NCBI GenBank assembly: GCA_900555665.1
Contig: USLX01000013.1
Coordinates: 1-26,284, forward strand
From: an uncultured Eubacteriales bacterium
Lineage (GTDB): Bacteria; Bacillota; Clostridia; Oscillospirales; Oscillospiraceae
Length of the DNA: 26,284 nt
Direction: 5' to 3'
The notes under the pieces were generated by a model. That model was not told where the DNA came from. It searched no databases and was given only the letters and a program-made list of their open reading frames with translations. Made by a program: the position numbers and the translations under genes. Shown here one piece after another: positions 6,659-14,323 of the stretch (positions within the stretch are counted from its first letter, which is position 1; each line of letters starts with the position of its first letter).

Positions 6659-7009
6659 ATGAAATGGTATATTCCGGACTGTTTTTGGCCCATGAAAGAT
6701 CAGGGCGACTATCTCGGCCACGAGGCCATCAGCATTCTCAACACCGGGGCGCAGGCCGTCACGGCCAGGATGACGGTCTATTTTGAGGATCGGGAGAAGA
6801 TGGACGGCTTTTTGCTGGAAATCCCGGCGGAGCGCACCATCCATTTCCACACCTACAAGCTCAAAAATCAGGCCGGGCAGTCGATCCCGCGCGGCGTCGG
6901 CTATGCCGCTGTGGTGGAATGCGAGGCGCCGATCGTCGTGCAGTATACGCGCGTGGATGTGACGCAGCCCGCACTCGCCATCGCCACCACCATGGCCGCC
7001 GCCATCTAG
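6659..7009 (+). CDS. ASRT-family (sensory rhodopsin transducer-like) small protein
   Basis: The 116-residue protein matches the Anabaena sensory rhodopsin transducer family (PF07100). The shared pattern is GHEAISILNTG near the start, a beta strand TVYFEDRE, PAERTIHFHTYKL in the middle, and IPRGVGYAAVVECEAPIVVQ followed by YTRVD near the end. No rhodopsin gene is present. ASRT homologues have been proposed to be small-molecule-binding beta-sandwich proteins and occur in sugar-catabolism loci. Here it sits between a LacI regulator (14-nt gap) and araD (36-nt gap), with a strong GGAGG ribosome binding site. A sugar-binding, mutarotase-like or sensing role in the L-lyxose pathway is plausible but unproven. 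It has no signal peptide or membrane segment, so it should be cytoplasmic. Confidence 0.82.
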   Translation: MKWYIPDCFWPMKDQGDYLGHEAISILNTGAQAVTARMTVYFEDREKMDGFLLEIPAERTIHFHTYKLKNQAGQSIPRGVGYAAVVECEAPIVVQYTRVDVTQPALAIATTMAAAI

Positions 7010-7045
7010 GGTATATCCATATCAAAATCGGAAAGGAAGATCCTC

Positions 7046-7735
7046 ATGCTTGAATCACTGAAACAGGAAGTTTTGGAGGCCAACCTGCTTTTGCCGAAAT
7101 ACGGCCTCATCACCTTTACATGGGGCAATGTCTCCGCCATCGACCGCGCAAGCGGCCTCGTTGTCATCAAGCCCTCCGGCGTGCCGTATGATGGCATGAC
7201 GGCGGAGGATATGGTGGTCGTCGATCTGGAGGGGAAGGTCGTCGAGGGCAAGTGGAAGCCGTCGAGCGATACGCCGACGCATCTGGTGCTCTACAAGGCC
7301 TTCCCGGAATGCGGCGGCGTTGTGCACACGCATTCGCGCTGGGCGACGAGCTTTGCGCAGGCGGGCGTCGGCATCCAGCCGCTCGGCACGACGCAGGGCG
7401 ACTATTTCTACGGCGAGATCCCCTGCACGCGCGAGATGACCCCGGCGGAAATCGCAGGGGAATATGAAAAGGAAACCGGAAACGTCATCGTGGAGACTTT
7501 CCAAGGCAAGGATCCGGTGGCCATCCCCGCCGTCCTCGTCCACAGCCACGGCCCCTTCACCTGGGGCAAGGACGCACACGAGGCCGTGCACAATGCGGTT
7601 GTGCTGGAAGAGGTCGCCTTTATGAACTTCCATGCCCTGCAGCTCAACCCCGCTCAGACGCGGATGCAGCAGGAGCTGCTCGACAAACACTATCTGCGCA
7701 AGCACGGCAAAAATGCCTACTACGGCCAGGGCTGA
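7046..7735 (+). CDS. araD: L-ribulose-5-phosphate 4-epimerase
   Basis: This 229-residue class II aldolase-fold enzyme converts L-ribulose 5-phosphate to D-xylulose 5-phosphate for the pentose phosphate or phosphoketolase route. Zinc ligands H94 and H96 (VVHTHS) and H168 (LVHSHGPF) are present. So are D75 (SSDTPTH), D119 (TTQGDY) and the C-terminal Tyr pair Y225/Y226, equivalent to the catalytic set of E. coli AraD. The phosphate-binding segments WGNVS and KPSG are intact. The start follows GGAAAGGA at a normal distance. It is the last gene of its operon and is followed by a strong terminator. Neither araA nor araB is next to it, so its L-ribulose 5-phosphate probably comes from the UlaE-type 3-epimerase encoded at 1602-2459. 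Confidence 0.94.
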   Translation: MLESLKQEVLEANLLLPKYGLITFTWGNVSAIDRASGLVVIKPSGVPYDGMTAEDMVVVDLEGKVVEGKWKPSSDTPTHLVLYKAFPECGGVVHTHSRWATSFAQAGVGIQPLGTTQGDYFYGEIPCTREMTPAEIAGEYEKETGNVIVETFQGKDPVAIPAVLVHSHGPFTWGKDAHEAVHNAVVLEEVAFMNFHALQLNPAQTRMQQELLDKHYLRKHGKNAYYGQG

Positions 7736-7751
7736 GCGCCAGGCATAAAAA

Positions 7752-7779
7752 TCCCGCGCACCGGTTTCGGTGCGCGGGA
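7752..7779. terminator. Bidirectional terminator between araD and dhaL
   Basis: A 12-bp perfect stem (7752-7763 with 7768-7779) has a GTTT loop. T-runs follow on both strands: ATTTTTTAT on plus, and TTTTTATGCC on minus. It separates two convergent sugar operons. Confidence 0.92.
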
Positions 7780-7785
7780 AATTTT

Positions 7786-8430
7786 TTATTTGCAGATGTA
7801 GTTCCAGAGACCGCAGATCAGGTAATAGCCCGCGACCGCGCCCTGGTCGACCGTGCCTGCGGCAGCCGCCGCGTGCACCGCCGCCTTGCCATACTTCGGG
7901 GCCATATCCTTCGTGGCCTCGAGACCGGCGGCTGCGCCTTGCTTGGCCGCCTCGATCACGGCGGCAAGATCCGCGCCGCTCTCTGCGGCAGCCGCAGCCT
8001 TTTCCGCGCCGGGCAGAACGGAATCGAGGATTGTGCGCTCACCGGGCTGGCATTTGCCGCGCTTTTGAATGCCCGCAGCAAAGGCTGTGAGCAGCTGCGC
8101 GAGGCCCTGCGCCGTAATTTCCTGCGCGCCCTTGAGGGCCTTGCCGGCCTCCATCAGGCCGCTGGCCATCAAAAAGCCCATCGTGGACGGGGAGACGCTG
8201 GACATGGTCATGCTGCCCTTGACCAGGAGCTTGCCGACATCGCCGCCCGCGCTCTCCGCCGCAGCCTTCATGGCCTCCGGCAGGGCGCCGTAGCCCTTGC
8301 TCATGGTGAGGCCCAGGTCGCCGTCGCCGAGGCGGGCGTCCATCTCGCAAAGCTCTTCTTTCTTTTCCTGAAACAGCGTGCCGACCGATTCAAACAGGAC
8401 CGGAATGTCTGCAAAGGGGATTGTCTGCAT
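7786..8430 (-). CDS. dhaL: DhaL-like kinase subunit (nucleotide-binding), variant
   Basis: The 214-residue protein matches the nucleotide-binding subunit of dihydroxyacetone-type kinases. The Mg-ATP-binding aspartates are D31, D36 and D38 in MDARLGDGDLG. The usual His after GDGD is Leu39 here, and the family's SGP loop is replaced by SSVSPSTMG (77-85). TLD-like TILDSVLPG and the helical Ala-rich tail are retained. The start at 8430 follows AAGGAGG and lies 13 nt after the dhaK stop. The longer open frame upstream only overlaps dhaK. No DhaM phosphotransferase gene is seen, so the pair probably uses ATP directly or relies on a DhaM elsewhere. The substrate may be dihydroxyacetone or a tetrulose. 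Confidence 0.87.
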   Translation of the reverse strand: MQTIPFADIPVLFESVGTLFQEKKEELCEMDARLGDGDLGLTMSKGYGALPEAMKAAAESAGGDVGKLLVKGSMTMSSVSPSTMGFLMASGLMEAGKALKGAQEITAQGLAQLLTAFAAGIQKRGKCQPGERTILDSVLPGAEKAAAAAESGADLAAVIEAAKQGAAAGLEATKDMAPKYGKAAVHAAAAAGTVDQGAVAGYYLICGLWNYICK

Positions 8431-8443
8431 GGTGATTTCCTCC

Positions 8444-9436
8444 TTACTTCTGGCAGATGAACGGGGTGCAGACCGGGTAGGCCAGATAGCCCTTGAGCGT
8501 CTCATCCAGCTTGCAGAGCGAGATGGAAGCGCCGGCCATCTCCATAGACGTGGCATATTCACCGACAATGGTCTTGGCGACCTTGATCCCCTTGGCCGCA
8601 AGCAGCTCGGTCACGTCGTTGGAGAGGATGTAGAGCTCCTCGACCGAGGTCGCGCCGAGGCCGTTGATGAGCAGGGCAACCTCTTCGCCCTCTGCCACCG
8701 GCATATCGCCGAGCAGGGTGGCCAGCGATTCTTCCGCAATTTCACGGGAGGGCTTGATCGGGCCATTCCAGACGCCGGGCTCGCCGTGGATACCCATGCC
8801 CATGGCCATCTCGTTTTCGCCGAGCGTGAAGTTCGGGTGGCCGATCTCAGGGATGACGCAGGGCGTCAGCGCGAAACCGACGGTGCGGGTATTGTCCTTG
8901 GCCAGCTGCGCCGCGGCGAGCACTTCGTCGAGCGTGCCGCCCTGGGCCGCCTTCGCGCCGGCTGCCTTATACATGAAGTAGATGCCGGCCACGCCGCGGC
9001 GGACGGCAGGATCCTTGCTGGAGTTGACATCGTCCGCGCCGACGATGCTCTTGCAGACGATATCGTCCATCTCGCAGAGCTCGGTGGCCATGTCGAAGGT
9101 CATGATGTCGCCGGTGTAGTTGCCGTAGAGATAGAGGACGCCGGCGCCCGCTTCGACTTCCTTGGTGATGTTATAGATCTGCTCCGGAGACGGGGACTGG
9201 AATACACCGCCGACGCCGCAGCCATCGATCAGGCCTTCGCCGACATAGCCGAGGAAGAGGGGCAGGTGGCCCGTGCCGCCGCCGGTGATGATGGCGACCT
9301 TGCCGGGCTTCTTTTCCGCGATGCAGCAGCAGCGCCGATCGCCAGCCGCATATTTCAGCTGGTCGGGATGGGCGGAGTAGATGCCCTTGAGCATCTCATC
9401 GACGTAGTTTTCCGGGCAGTTCATGATTTTTTTCAT
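8444..9436 (-). CDS. dhaK: DhaK-like ketose kinase subunit (substrate-binding), variant
   Basis: The 330-residue protein carries the substrate-binding fold of dihydroxyacetone kinase. H217 (MGIHGEPG) is the residue that covalently traps the ketose as a hemiaminal. H57 and D110 (YTGD) complete the active site. The normal GGGSGHEP motif reads GGGTGHLP (52-59), a Glu-to-Leu change. Such variants occur in DhaK relatives that can act on other short ketoses, for example L- or D-erythrulose kinases. The start at 9436 follows AAAGGACG; the long upstream extension overlaps the ribokinase gene. It sits downstream of rbsK (61-nt gap) and before dhaL. The kinase class is secure; the true ketose is open. 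Confidence 0.88.
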   Translation of the reverse strand: MKKIMNCPENYVDEMLKGIYSAHPDQLKYAAGDRRCCCIAEKKPGKVAIITGGGTGHLPLFLGYVGEGLIDGCGVGGVFQSPSPEQIYNITKEVEAGAGVLYLYGNYTGDIMTFDMATELCEMDDIVCKSIVGADDVNSSKDPAVRRGVAGIYFMYKAAGAKAAQGGTLDEVLAAAQLAKDNTRTVGFALTPCVIPEIGHPNFTLGENEMAMGMGIHGEPGVWNGPIKPSREIAEESLATLLGDMPVAEGEEVALLINGLGATSVEELYILSNDVTELLAAKGIKVAKTIVGEYATSMEMAGASISLCKLDETLKGYLAYPVCTPFICQK

Positions 9437-9497
9437 AGGTATCGTCCTTTCTTCCAGGCCGCACGGTCGGCGCGGCAGTTCGGATTTGATTGTGTAT

Positions 9498-10424
9498 TCA
9501 ATTATACTGCTTTTCCAGCAGTGCGTCAATTTCTTTGCGCTGCGGCATGGCCGGGGCCGTGCCTGGTTTTGTGACCGAGAGCGCCGCGGCGGCATTGCCG
9601 AAGTGCACAGCGGAAAACAGATCCTTTCCCTCCGCGAGGGCCGTGACGAAGGCGCCGTTGAAGGCGTCGCCCGCGCCGGTCGTGTCGACGGCCTGGACGC
9701 GCAGCGCCGGAACCATCCGGCCCTCCGTCCCGTCGGTGGCATAGACGCCCTGGCAGCCGAGCGTGATCACGGCGTTTTGTACGCCCTGGTGCAAAAACCA
9801 CTCCGCTGCCTGCACAGCCGTGGCCGGGTCGGTCACCGGGATGCCGGTCAGCTCGCTGGCCTCGGTTTCGTTGGGCGTGACGCAGAACACACCGCGGTAG
9901 AGCGACGCATCCACCGCCCGGGCGGGCGCCGGATTCCAGACTGTGCGGCAGCCGCGCGCGTTTGCCCGGCGCAGCAGGGCCTCCACAGCATCGGCATTGA
10001 TCTCGTTCTGCACCAGAAGGTAGTCTGCCTGTTGAAGGATGGGGTCGGCCTTGGCCAGATCTTCCGGGGAGATGGTTCCGTTTGCGCCGAGAATGACCAT
10101 AATCTCGTTTTGGGCGCTCTGCTCGTCGACGAGGATGAGCGCCGTGCCGGTTTCCATGCCGGGTGCGGTCAGGAGGCCCTCGGTGCGCATGCCCTCGGCG
10201 GTATAGAAGTCGCGCGCGAACTGCGCAAAGACGTCGTCGCCGAGCTTTGCCACCATCGTCACGTCCGCTCCGGCCCGGTGGGCCGCGACGGCCTGATTGG
10301 AGCCCTTGCCGCCCGCGCCGGAGCGGAAGCTGCGGCCAAAGACGGTCTGCCCGGGCACGGGAAGGCGCGCGGCGCGGCCCGTGAGGTCTGTGACATAGCT
10401 GCCGCAGACTACAATTTTCTTCAT
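9498..10424 (-). CDS. rbsK: Ribokinase
   Basis: The 308-residue PfkB-family kinase phosphorylates D-ribose to ribose 5-phosphate. It has the substrate-binding SGAGGKGSNQAVAA (35-48), NPAPAR (164-169), PNETEA (184-189), and the anion-hole motif DTTGAGDAFNG (247-257) with catalytic D253. The C-terminal SVTKPGTAPAMP is typical of ribokinases, in contrast to other PfkB sugar kinases. The start overlaps the MFS stop by 4 nt (ATGA), so translation is coupled. Together with the MFS transporter and YhcH-type protein it suggests import and activation of a free pentose. D-ribose is the natural guess, but deoxyribose or another pentose is possible. Confidence 0.87.
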   Translation of the reverse strand: MKKIVVCGSYVTDLTGRAARLPVPGQTVFGRSFRSGAGGKGSNQAVAAHRAGADVTMVAKLGDDVFAQFARDFYTAEGMRTEGLLTAPGMETGTALILVDEQSAQNEIMVILGANGTISPEDLAKADPILQQADYLLVQNEINADAVEALLRRANARGCRTVWNPAPARAVDASLYRGVFCVTPNETEASELTGIPVTDPATAVQAAEWFLHQGVQNAVITLGCQGVYATDGTEGRMVPALRVQAVDTTGAGDAFNGAFVTALAEGKDLFSAVHFGNAAAALSVTKPGTAPAMPQRKEIDALLEKQYN

Positions 10425-11665
10425 GGCATATTTCTCCCTTCGGAAGCCTGCTTTGCCCCGGCGCGCGGCGAGACGACGAGCACCAGGATCGCCATTGCCG
10501 CACAGCAGCCGAGGCCAAACAGGAAGATAGAACCGTAGTGCCCCGTCCAGGACAGCAGGCCGCTCAAAATGAGATAACCGAACGAGGCCAGGCAGTTCAT
10601 CACGAGGCTGATATAGGTATAGATGCGCGCGTAGCCGTCCTCGCCGAAGACCTCGAGCGTCCAGGCCGGGAGCAGCACAATCGTAATCGCCATCGGCACG
10701 CCCAAAAGTGCCGCCCCGGTATACAGGCCGGCCACGCGGCCCGTCAGAAGCAGGGCGAAGCCGAGGGCGACGAGGCCCGTGCCGAGCAGGAGGGCGCGTC
10801 TGGCGTGCAGCCGGTCATGCGCCAGGCCGAGCAGGAGCTTGCCGGCGATGCTGCCGAGCATGGCGACCACCGTGAGATTGCCGGCCTGCTCGGTGGAAAA
10901 GCCGGCATCCAGCCCGACCTCGGCCATGAGCTGGTTGACGCAGGACAAAAAGCCCGCCAGCGCCGCAAAGGCAAGCATCCGCCAGAACACCGGCCCGCGC
11001 AGCGCGCGGCGCAGGGCGTCAGACGATGCCGTGTTCCGGCCAGGGGCAGGAGCAAGCTTCCGCTCCGGCGCGTCCGCCGGCGCAAGACGCACGACAAAGC
11101 AGCAAAACGGCACCGTCAGCACCGTGAGCGCGGCGGCCAGGAACAGATAACCCGCCCGCCAGCCATACGCGGCCAGAATCCGGCTGACCACAAAATTGGC
11201 GCCCGCGCCGACGAAGCCGGAGGCCGTGCCGACCAGGCCCAGAACAAATCCGCGCCCCTTTTGAAACCAGTTTTTCACCAGGAGCGGGAGCGTCAGCGGA
11301 ACGAGGAAGGAATAGCAGACGCCCTGCACCGCGCTGGCTGCGTACCACTGCCAGGGCGCCGTAAAGAAGGCCTGCGCCAGCTCCGCCAGGCAGATTGCGA
11401 CGGCGCTCACGCCCATAAGCCGCCGGATGGGGCTGCGCTCGAGGCAGCGCGCGACCAGCGGCATGGCTGCCATGGACGCGAGACCGAAGACGGCAAGCGG
11501 GCCGGTAAACGCGGAGAGCGGGGCGGAGAATTCCTCCGTCAGGCTGTGAAAAAACAGGCCGCGACAGTTTTGCACGATGCCGAGTCCGCCGCCCTGCACG
11601 CAAAAGCAGGCCAGCGCAATCAGCCAGGCATAGGGCAGCGGCCGTTTGCCTTCCGTTTTGTTCAT
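10421..11665 (-). CDS. Major facilitator superfamily transporter
   Basis: The 414-residue membrane protein shows about 12 hydrophobic segments in two halves, split by a charged central loop near residues 195-215 (DAPERKLAPAPGR). Loop 2-3 carries a degenerate MFS motif (ARCLERSPIRR). The pattern near the start, YAWLIALACFCVQGGGLGIVQN, resembles OFA/monocarboxylate- and sugar-type members of Firmicutes. It overlaps the ribokinase start and the YhcH stop by 4 nt each, so all three are translationally coupled. Import of the sugar handled by rbsK is the simplest reading. The substrate cannot be read from the sequence. Confidence 0.85.
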   Translation of the reverse strand: MNKTEGKRPLPYAWLIALACFCVQGGGLGIVQNCRGLFFHSLTEEFSAPLSAFTGPLAVFGLASMAAMPLVARCLERSPIRRLMGVSAVAICLAELAQAFFTAPWQWYAASAVQGVCYSFLVPLTLPLLVKNWFQKGRGFVLGLVGTASGFVGAGANFVVSRILAAYGWRAGYLFLAAALTVLTVPFCCFVVRLAPADAPERKLAPAPGRNTASSDALRRALRGPVFWRMLAFAALAGFLSCVNQLMAEVGLDAGFSTEQAGNLTVVAMLGSIAGKLLLGLAHDRLHARRALLLGTGLVALGFALLLTGRVAGLYTGAALLGVPMAITIVLLPAWTLEVFGEDGYARIYTYISLVMNCLASFGYLILSGLLSWTGHYGSIFLFGLGCCAAMAILVLVVSPRAGAKQASEGRNMP

Positions 11666-12123
11666 TCGGACACCGGGATCTTCACGACGATCTTTTCCAC
11701 GGCCGTCGGGGTCTTTCCGTCGGGGTGGAGCGAGGGCTTGTGGTATTCGCCCGGCAGATAGAGCGCAAACGTGCCGGCCGTGAGGTTGGAGACGGTGTCG
11801 ACATGGCCGTCGCAGAACAGGCCGATATCGGCCTCCTCGCGGAACGGCTCTGCCGCCTCCAGCGGCCCGGCGCTGCCTAAAATCATCTCTTCGCCGCGGA
11901 CGAGATACTGGATATCGGCGAACTTGCGGTGCATCTCATAGCGCGCGGTTTCTGGGTCGCGCGTGTCGTAGCGCTGGATCATATAGTACATCCCGTCTTC
12001 CAGCGGATAGCGTCCTTTCGGCTGGCCGGTGATATCTGCCTGCTTTAAAAACGCGACCGCCTTGCGGTAGCGCCGTTCAAATTCCTCGGAGCAGTTCAGC
12101 TCCTTCAGAGTCTCAAAACGCAT
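11662..12123 (-). CDS. YhcH/YjgK/YiaL-family protein (putative sugar anomerase)
   Basis: The 153-residue protein belongs to the cupin-like DUF386 family. It contains the family signature YEMHRKFADIQYLVRGEE and the late motif LYLPGEYHKPSL. Family members include YhcH, reported as a sialic acid anomerase, YiaL in the E. coli L-xylulose-related yia operon, and the beta subunit of EbgC type. A likely role is speeding mutarotation of the sugar imported by the adjacent MFS carrier. AGGAGGAGG is the ribosome binding site, eight bases from the start. A terminator hairpin lies 28 bp upstream, so the gene either starts its own transcript or depends on read-through. No promoter is obvious. Confidence 0.85.
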   Translation of the reverse strand: MRFETLKELNCSEEFERRYRKAVAFLKQADITGQPKGRYPLEDGMYYMIQRYDTRDPETARYEMHRKFADIQYLVRGEEMILGSAGPLEAAEPFREEADIGLFCDGHVDTVSNLTAGTFALYLPGEYHKPSLHPDGKTPTAVEKIVVKIPVSE

Positions 12124-12150
12124 GGTTATCCTCCTCCTGATGAAAAAGCC

Positions 12151-12176
12151 GCCCGCCTGCCCGAATGCAGGCGGGC
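12151..12176 (-). terminator. Terminator after the flavoprotein gene
   Basis: A 10-bp perfect stem (12151-12160 with 12167-12176) has a 6-nt loop. It is followed on the minus strand by GGCTTTTTC and on the plus strand by AGCTCTTTTT. It closes the livK-to-flavoprotein operon and may act only partially, since no clear promoter precedes the next gene. Confidence 0.8.
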
Positions 12177-12215
12177 AGCTCTTTTTGGGTCATTTCTTTG
12201 GCTGCGCGAGGGTTA

Positions 12216-13376
12216 TTACTTTTTGCACATCTCAATGACGCCGTTCTGACAGACGCTGGAGCACAGGCCGCAGCCGTCGCACTTGTCCGGGTCGATCACA
12301 GGACCGTTTTCGGTGTAGGTGATGGCGTCGTAGATACAGACCGGCTTGCACTGCGCGCACTTTTTGCACTTGGAAAGATCGGGCTTCGCGAAATAGCGCG
12401 TCACACGGTCGTATTCTTCCATCTGCTTGAAGTTGCGGCTGGCCTCGCCGATGATGGAGCTGAGGTTTTCAATGCCCTTGCGGCCCATATACTCCTCGAG
12501 CTGCTGCAGCATCGTGCGGACGTAATCATAGCCCTTGAGATACATCACCGCGCCGACCTGAACGCTGTTTGCACCGGCGAGCAGGCACTTGACCACTTCT
12601 TCGCCCGTGGTCGCGCCGCCGGTGGCGCTGATGGTGGTGGTCTTGCGGATCTGCGGGTAGGTGACGATGATCCAGCGCAGGACCATGTTCAGCGCCCATG
12701 CGCCGCCGTGGCCGGCAACGCCGCCATGGAGCACCGGTGCCATAGTATCGACATCAATGTCGATACCGGTGGTGCGGTTGATCATGGTCAGGCCGTCGGC
12801 GCCCGCCTCGTCGAGGCATTTTGCCGTGTAGAGCACGTTGGCAACCTGAGCCGTCATCTTCGGGATGACGGGAATCTTCACCTTCTCCTTGCAGCTCTTG
12901 AGCGCCGCGATGGAAAGGCTGTGGTTATCGTTGCTGGGATCGCGGACAAGCAGGCCGGAGGGGCAGGAGGGGACGATCTCGATGGCGTCTGCACCCGCCT
13001 GCTCGCAGGCTACGGCATATTCCGCCCAGCTCTCGGGCTTGATGCAGTTGATGCTGGCAATAATGGGGATGGAACAGCGGCGTTTCGACTGAAACACCGT
13101 CTCGACATAGTCATCGAGATCGCCATGATAGGCCTGCTCATAGCTGTAAAACGTTGTGGAACGGAAACCAGGGCAGCCGCTGCGGATGACCTTGAAACGA
13201 GGGAACGGGTTATACCGCATGATCTCTTCTTCCTGCACGGACTTGAGCACGACGCCGGAATATCCGCTCTCTTCGCACTTGACTGCCTGCTGCCAGTCGC
13301 GGGTCGCGCCGGTGGATGCCGCAAGGATCGGATGGGCCAGCTTAATGCCGGCATAATCGACTTCCATATTCTTCAT
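12216..13376 (-). CDS. Dihydroorotate/dihydropyrimidine dehydrogenase-like flavoprotein with two 4Fe-4S clusters
   Basis: The 386-residue protein has an FMN-binding TIM barrel (about 5-310) and a C-terminal ferredoxin domain. Cluster ligands are C337, C340, C343 and C347, then C366, C369, C372 and C376. The FMN-phosphate site is SATGGATTGEEV with AGANSVQVGA (250-276). This arrangement resembles PreA, the catalytic subunit of NAD-dependent dihydropyrimidine dehydrogenase. However the motif N-x-S-C-P reads VPSCPSG (135-141), so the substrate-contacting Asn is Val135. The following P-N of the KLTPN motif is A-Q (176-177). INRTT (199-203) keeps one Asn. There is no PreT-like NADPH subunit nearby, so ferredoxin or an unlinked partner may supply electrons. 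It ends the ABC-transporter operon. A reductase or dehydrogenase acting on an unusual, possibly cyclic, substrate is likely. Confidence 0.83.
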   Translation of the reverse strand: MKNMEVDYAGIKLAHPILAASTGATRDWQQAVKCEESGYSGVVLKSVQEEEIMRYNPFPRFKVIRSGCPGFRSTTFYSYEQAYHGDLDDYVETVFQSKRRCSIPIIASINCIKPESWAEYAVACEQAGADAIEIVPSCPSGLLVRDPSNDNHSLSIAALKSCKEKVKIPVIPKMTAQVANVLYTAKCLDEAGADGLTMINRTTGIDIDVDTMAPVLHGGVAGHGGAWALNMVLRWIIVTYPQIRKTTTISATGGATTGEEVVKCLLAGANSVQVGAVMYLKGYDYVRTMLQQLEEYMGRKGIENLSSIIGEASRNFKQMEEYDRVTRYFAKPDLSKCKKCAQCKPVCIYDAITYTENGPVIDPDKCDGCGLCSSVCQNGVIEMCKK

Positions 13377-13414
13377 AAGTGTTTTCCTTTCCCTTTCAAA
13401 ATTTCGGTTGCGCC

Positions 13415-14323
13415 TCAGCCCAGCTCCTGCAGAATCTTACGGATGTGGTCCGCGCCGCGCTTCATGCCGTCATGGGCTTCGGGCAGATCCTGCGGCTGCC
13501 ATCTTCTCTCATACTCCAGGGAAATCCAGCCGTCATAGCCGATGCCCTTGAGCGTCTTGAGGATGCCGGGCCAGTCGAGAATGCCGTCGCCGGGAACGCG
13601 GGAGTAGACCGTGCGGTCTTCTTCGTTGACATGGGAAACCATGGTGAACTTCGGCTTCCGGGGCACGCCGCCGCGATAGACGAGATCCTTGCAGTGGACA
13701 TAGAAGATCTTATCCTTCTGCAGCGCGATGGCCTCGGGATACTCTTCCGCCGGGAAGAAGGCGATGTTCGCCTGATCGTAGAGGACGCCGACGTTCGGAT
13801 GGTCAATGGCTTCCATGACCTTCGCGGTGGTATGGGCATCGGTCGTCATGGTGCCGAAGTGGTTCTCGAGGCAGAGCTTGACGCCGAAGGGCTTGCAGTA
13901 ATCGCCGCACTCGCGCATGGATTTGACCAGCTGCGCCAGCTTCTTGCCGTCGGGATCGGTCTCGCCGTCGACGAGCTTGCCGCCGTAGATGCGGACGAAA
14001 CCGGCGCCGAGGATGACGGCCATGTCGACCACACGGCGCAGCTGCGCGCAGGCCTCTTCCCGCTCGGCCTCATCGAGGCTGTTGTAAAGGTTCATGTAAG
14101 GCGTGACGCCGGAGACCTTCAGGCCGACTTCGTCGCACTTGGCGCGAACCTGCTTCACATAGTCCATGGACGCATCCAGGGGGATGGCGCACTGATAGCC
14201 ATCCTGCTGAATGATGATCTCGATACCGTCCAGGCCGATTTCCTTGAACATCTCAATGGCTTCGAACAGGGTGTACTCCGGAGCACCCATCGTATGACCG
14301 GCAATTCTCATCATATCAGTCAT
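13415..14323 (-). CDS. Sugar phosphate isomerase/epimerase family TIM-barrel protein
   Basis: This 302-residue xylose-isomerase-like TIM-barrel protein (PF01261 family) keeps a full metal site: E153 (CLENHFGT), D183 (LYDQAN), H210 (YVHCKDL) and E270 (ISLEYE). The motif RVPGDGILDW (242-251) is typical of hydroxypyruvate isomerase, inosose isomerase and 3-dehydro-sugar enzymes. The ATG at 14323 overlaps the end of the dehydrogenase gene by 8 nt, which couples the two. A second ATG at 14311 is possible. A dehydrogenase paired with such an isomerase is usual in inositol and 3-keto-sugar routes, where the oxidised sugar is isomerised or cleaved next. The exact substrate is unknown. Confidence 0.85.
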   Translation of the reverse strand: MTDMMRIAGHTMGAPEYTLFEAIEMFKEIGLDGIEIIIQQDGYQCAIPLDASMDYVKQVRAKCDEVGLKVSGVTPYMNLYNSLDEAEREEACAQLRRVVDMAVILGAGFVRIYGGKLVDGETDPDGKKLAQLVKSMRECGDYCKPFGVKLCLENHFGTMTTDAHTTAKVMEAIDHPNVGVLYDQANIAFFPAEEYPEAIALQKDKIFYVHCKDLVYRGGVPRKPKFTMVSHVNEEDRTVYSRVPGDGILDWPGILKTLKGIGYDGWISLEYERRWQPQDLPEAHDGMKRGADHIRKILQELG

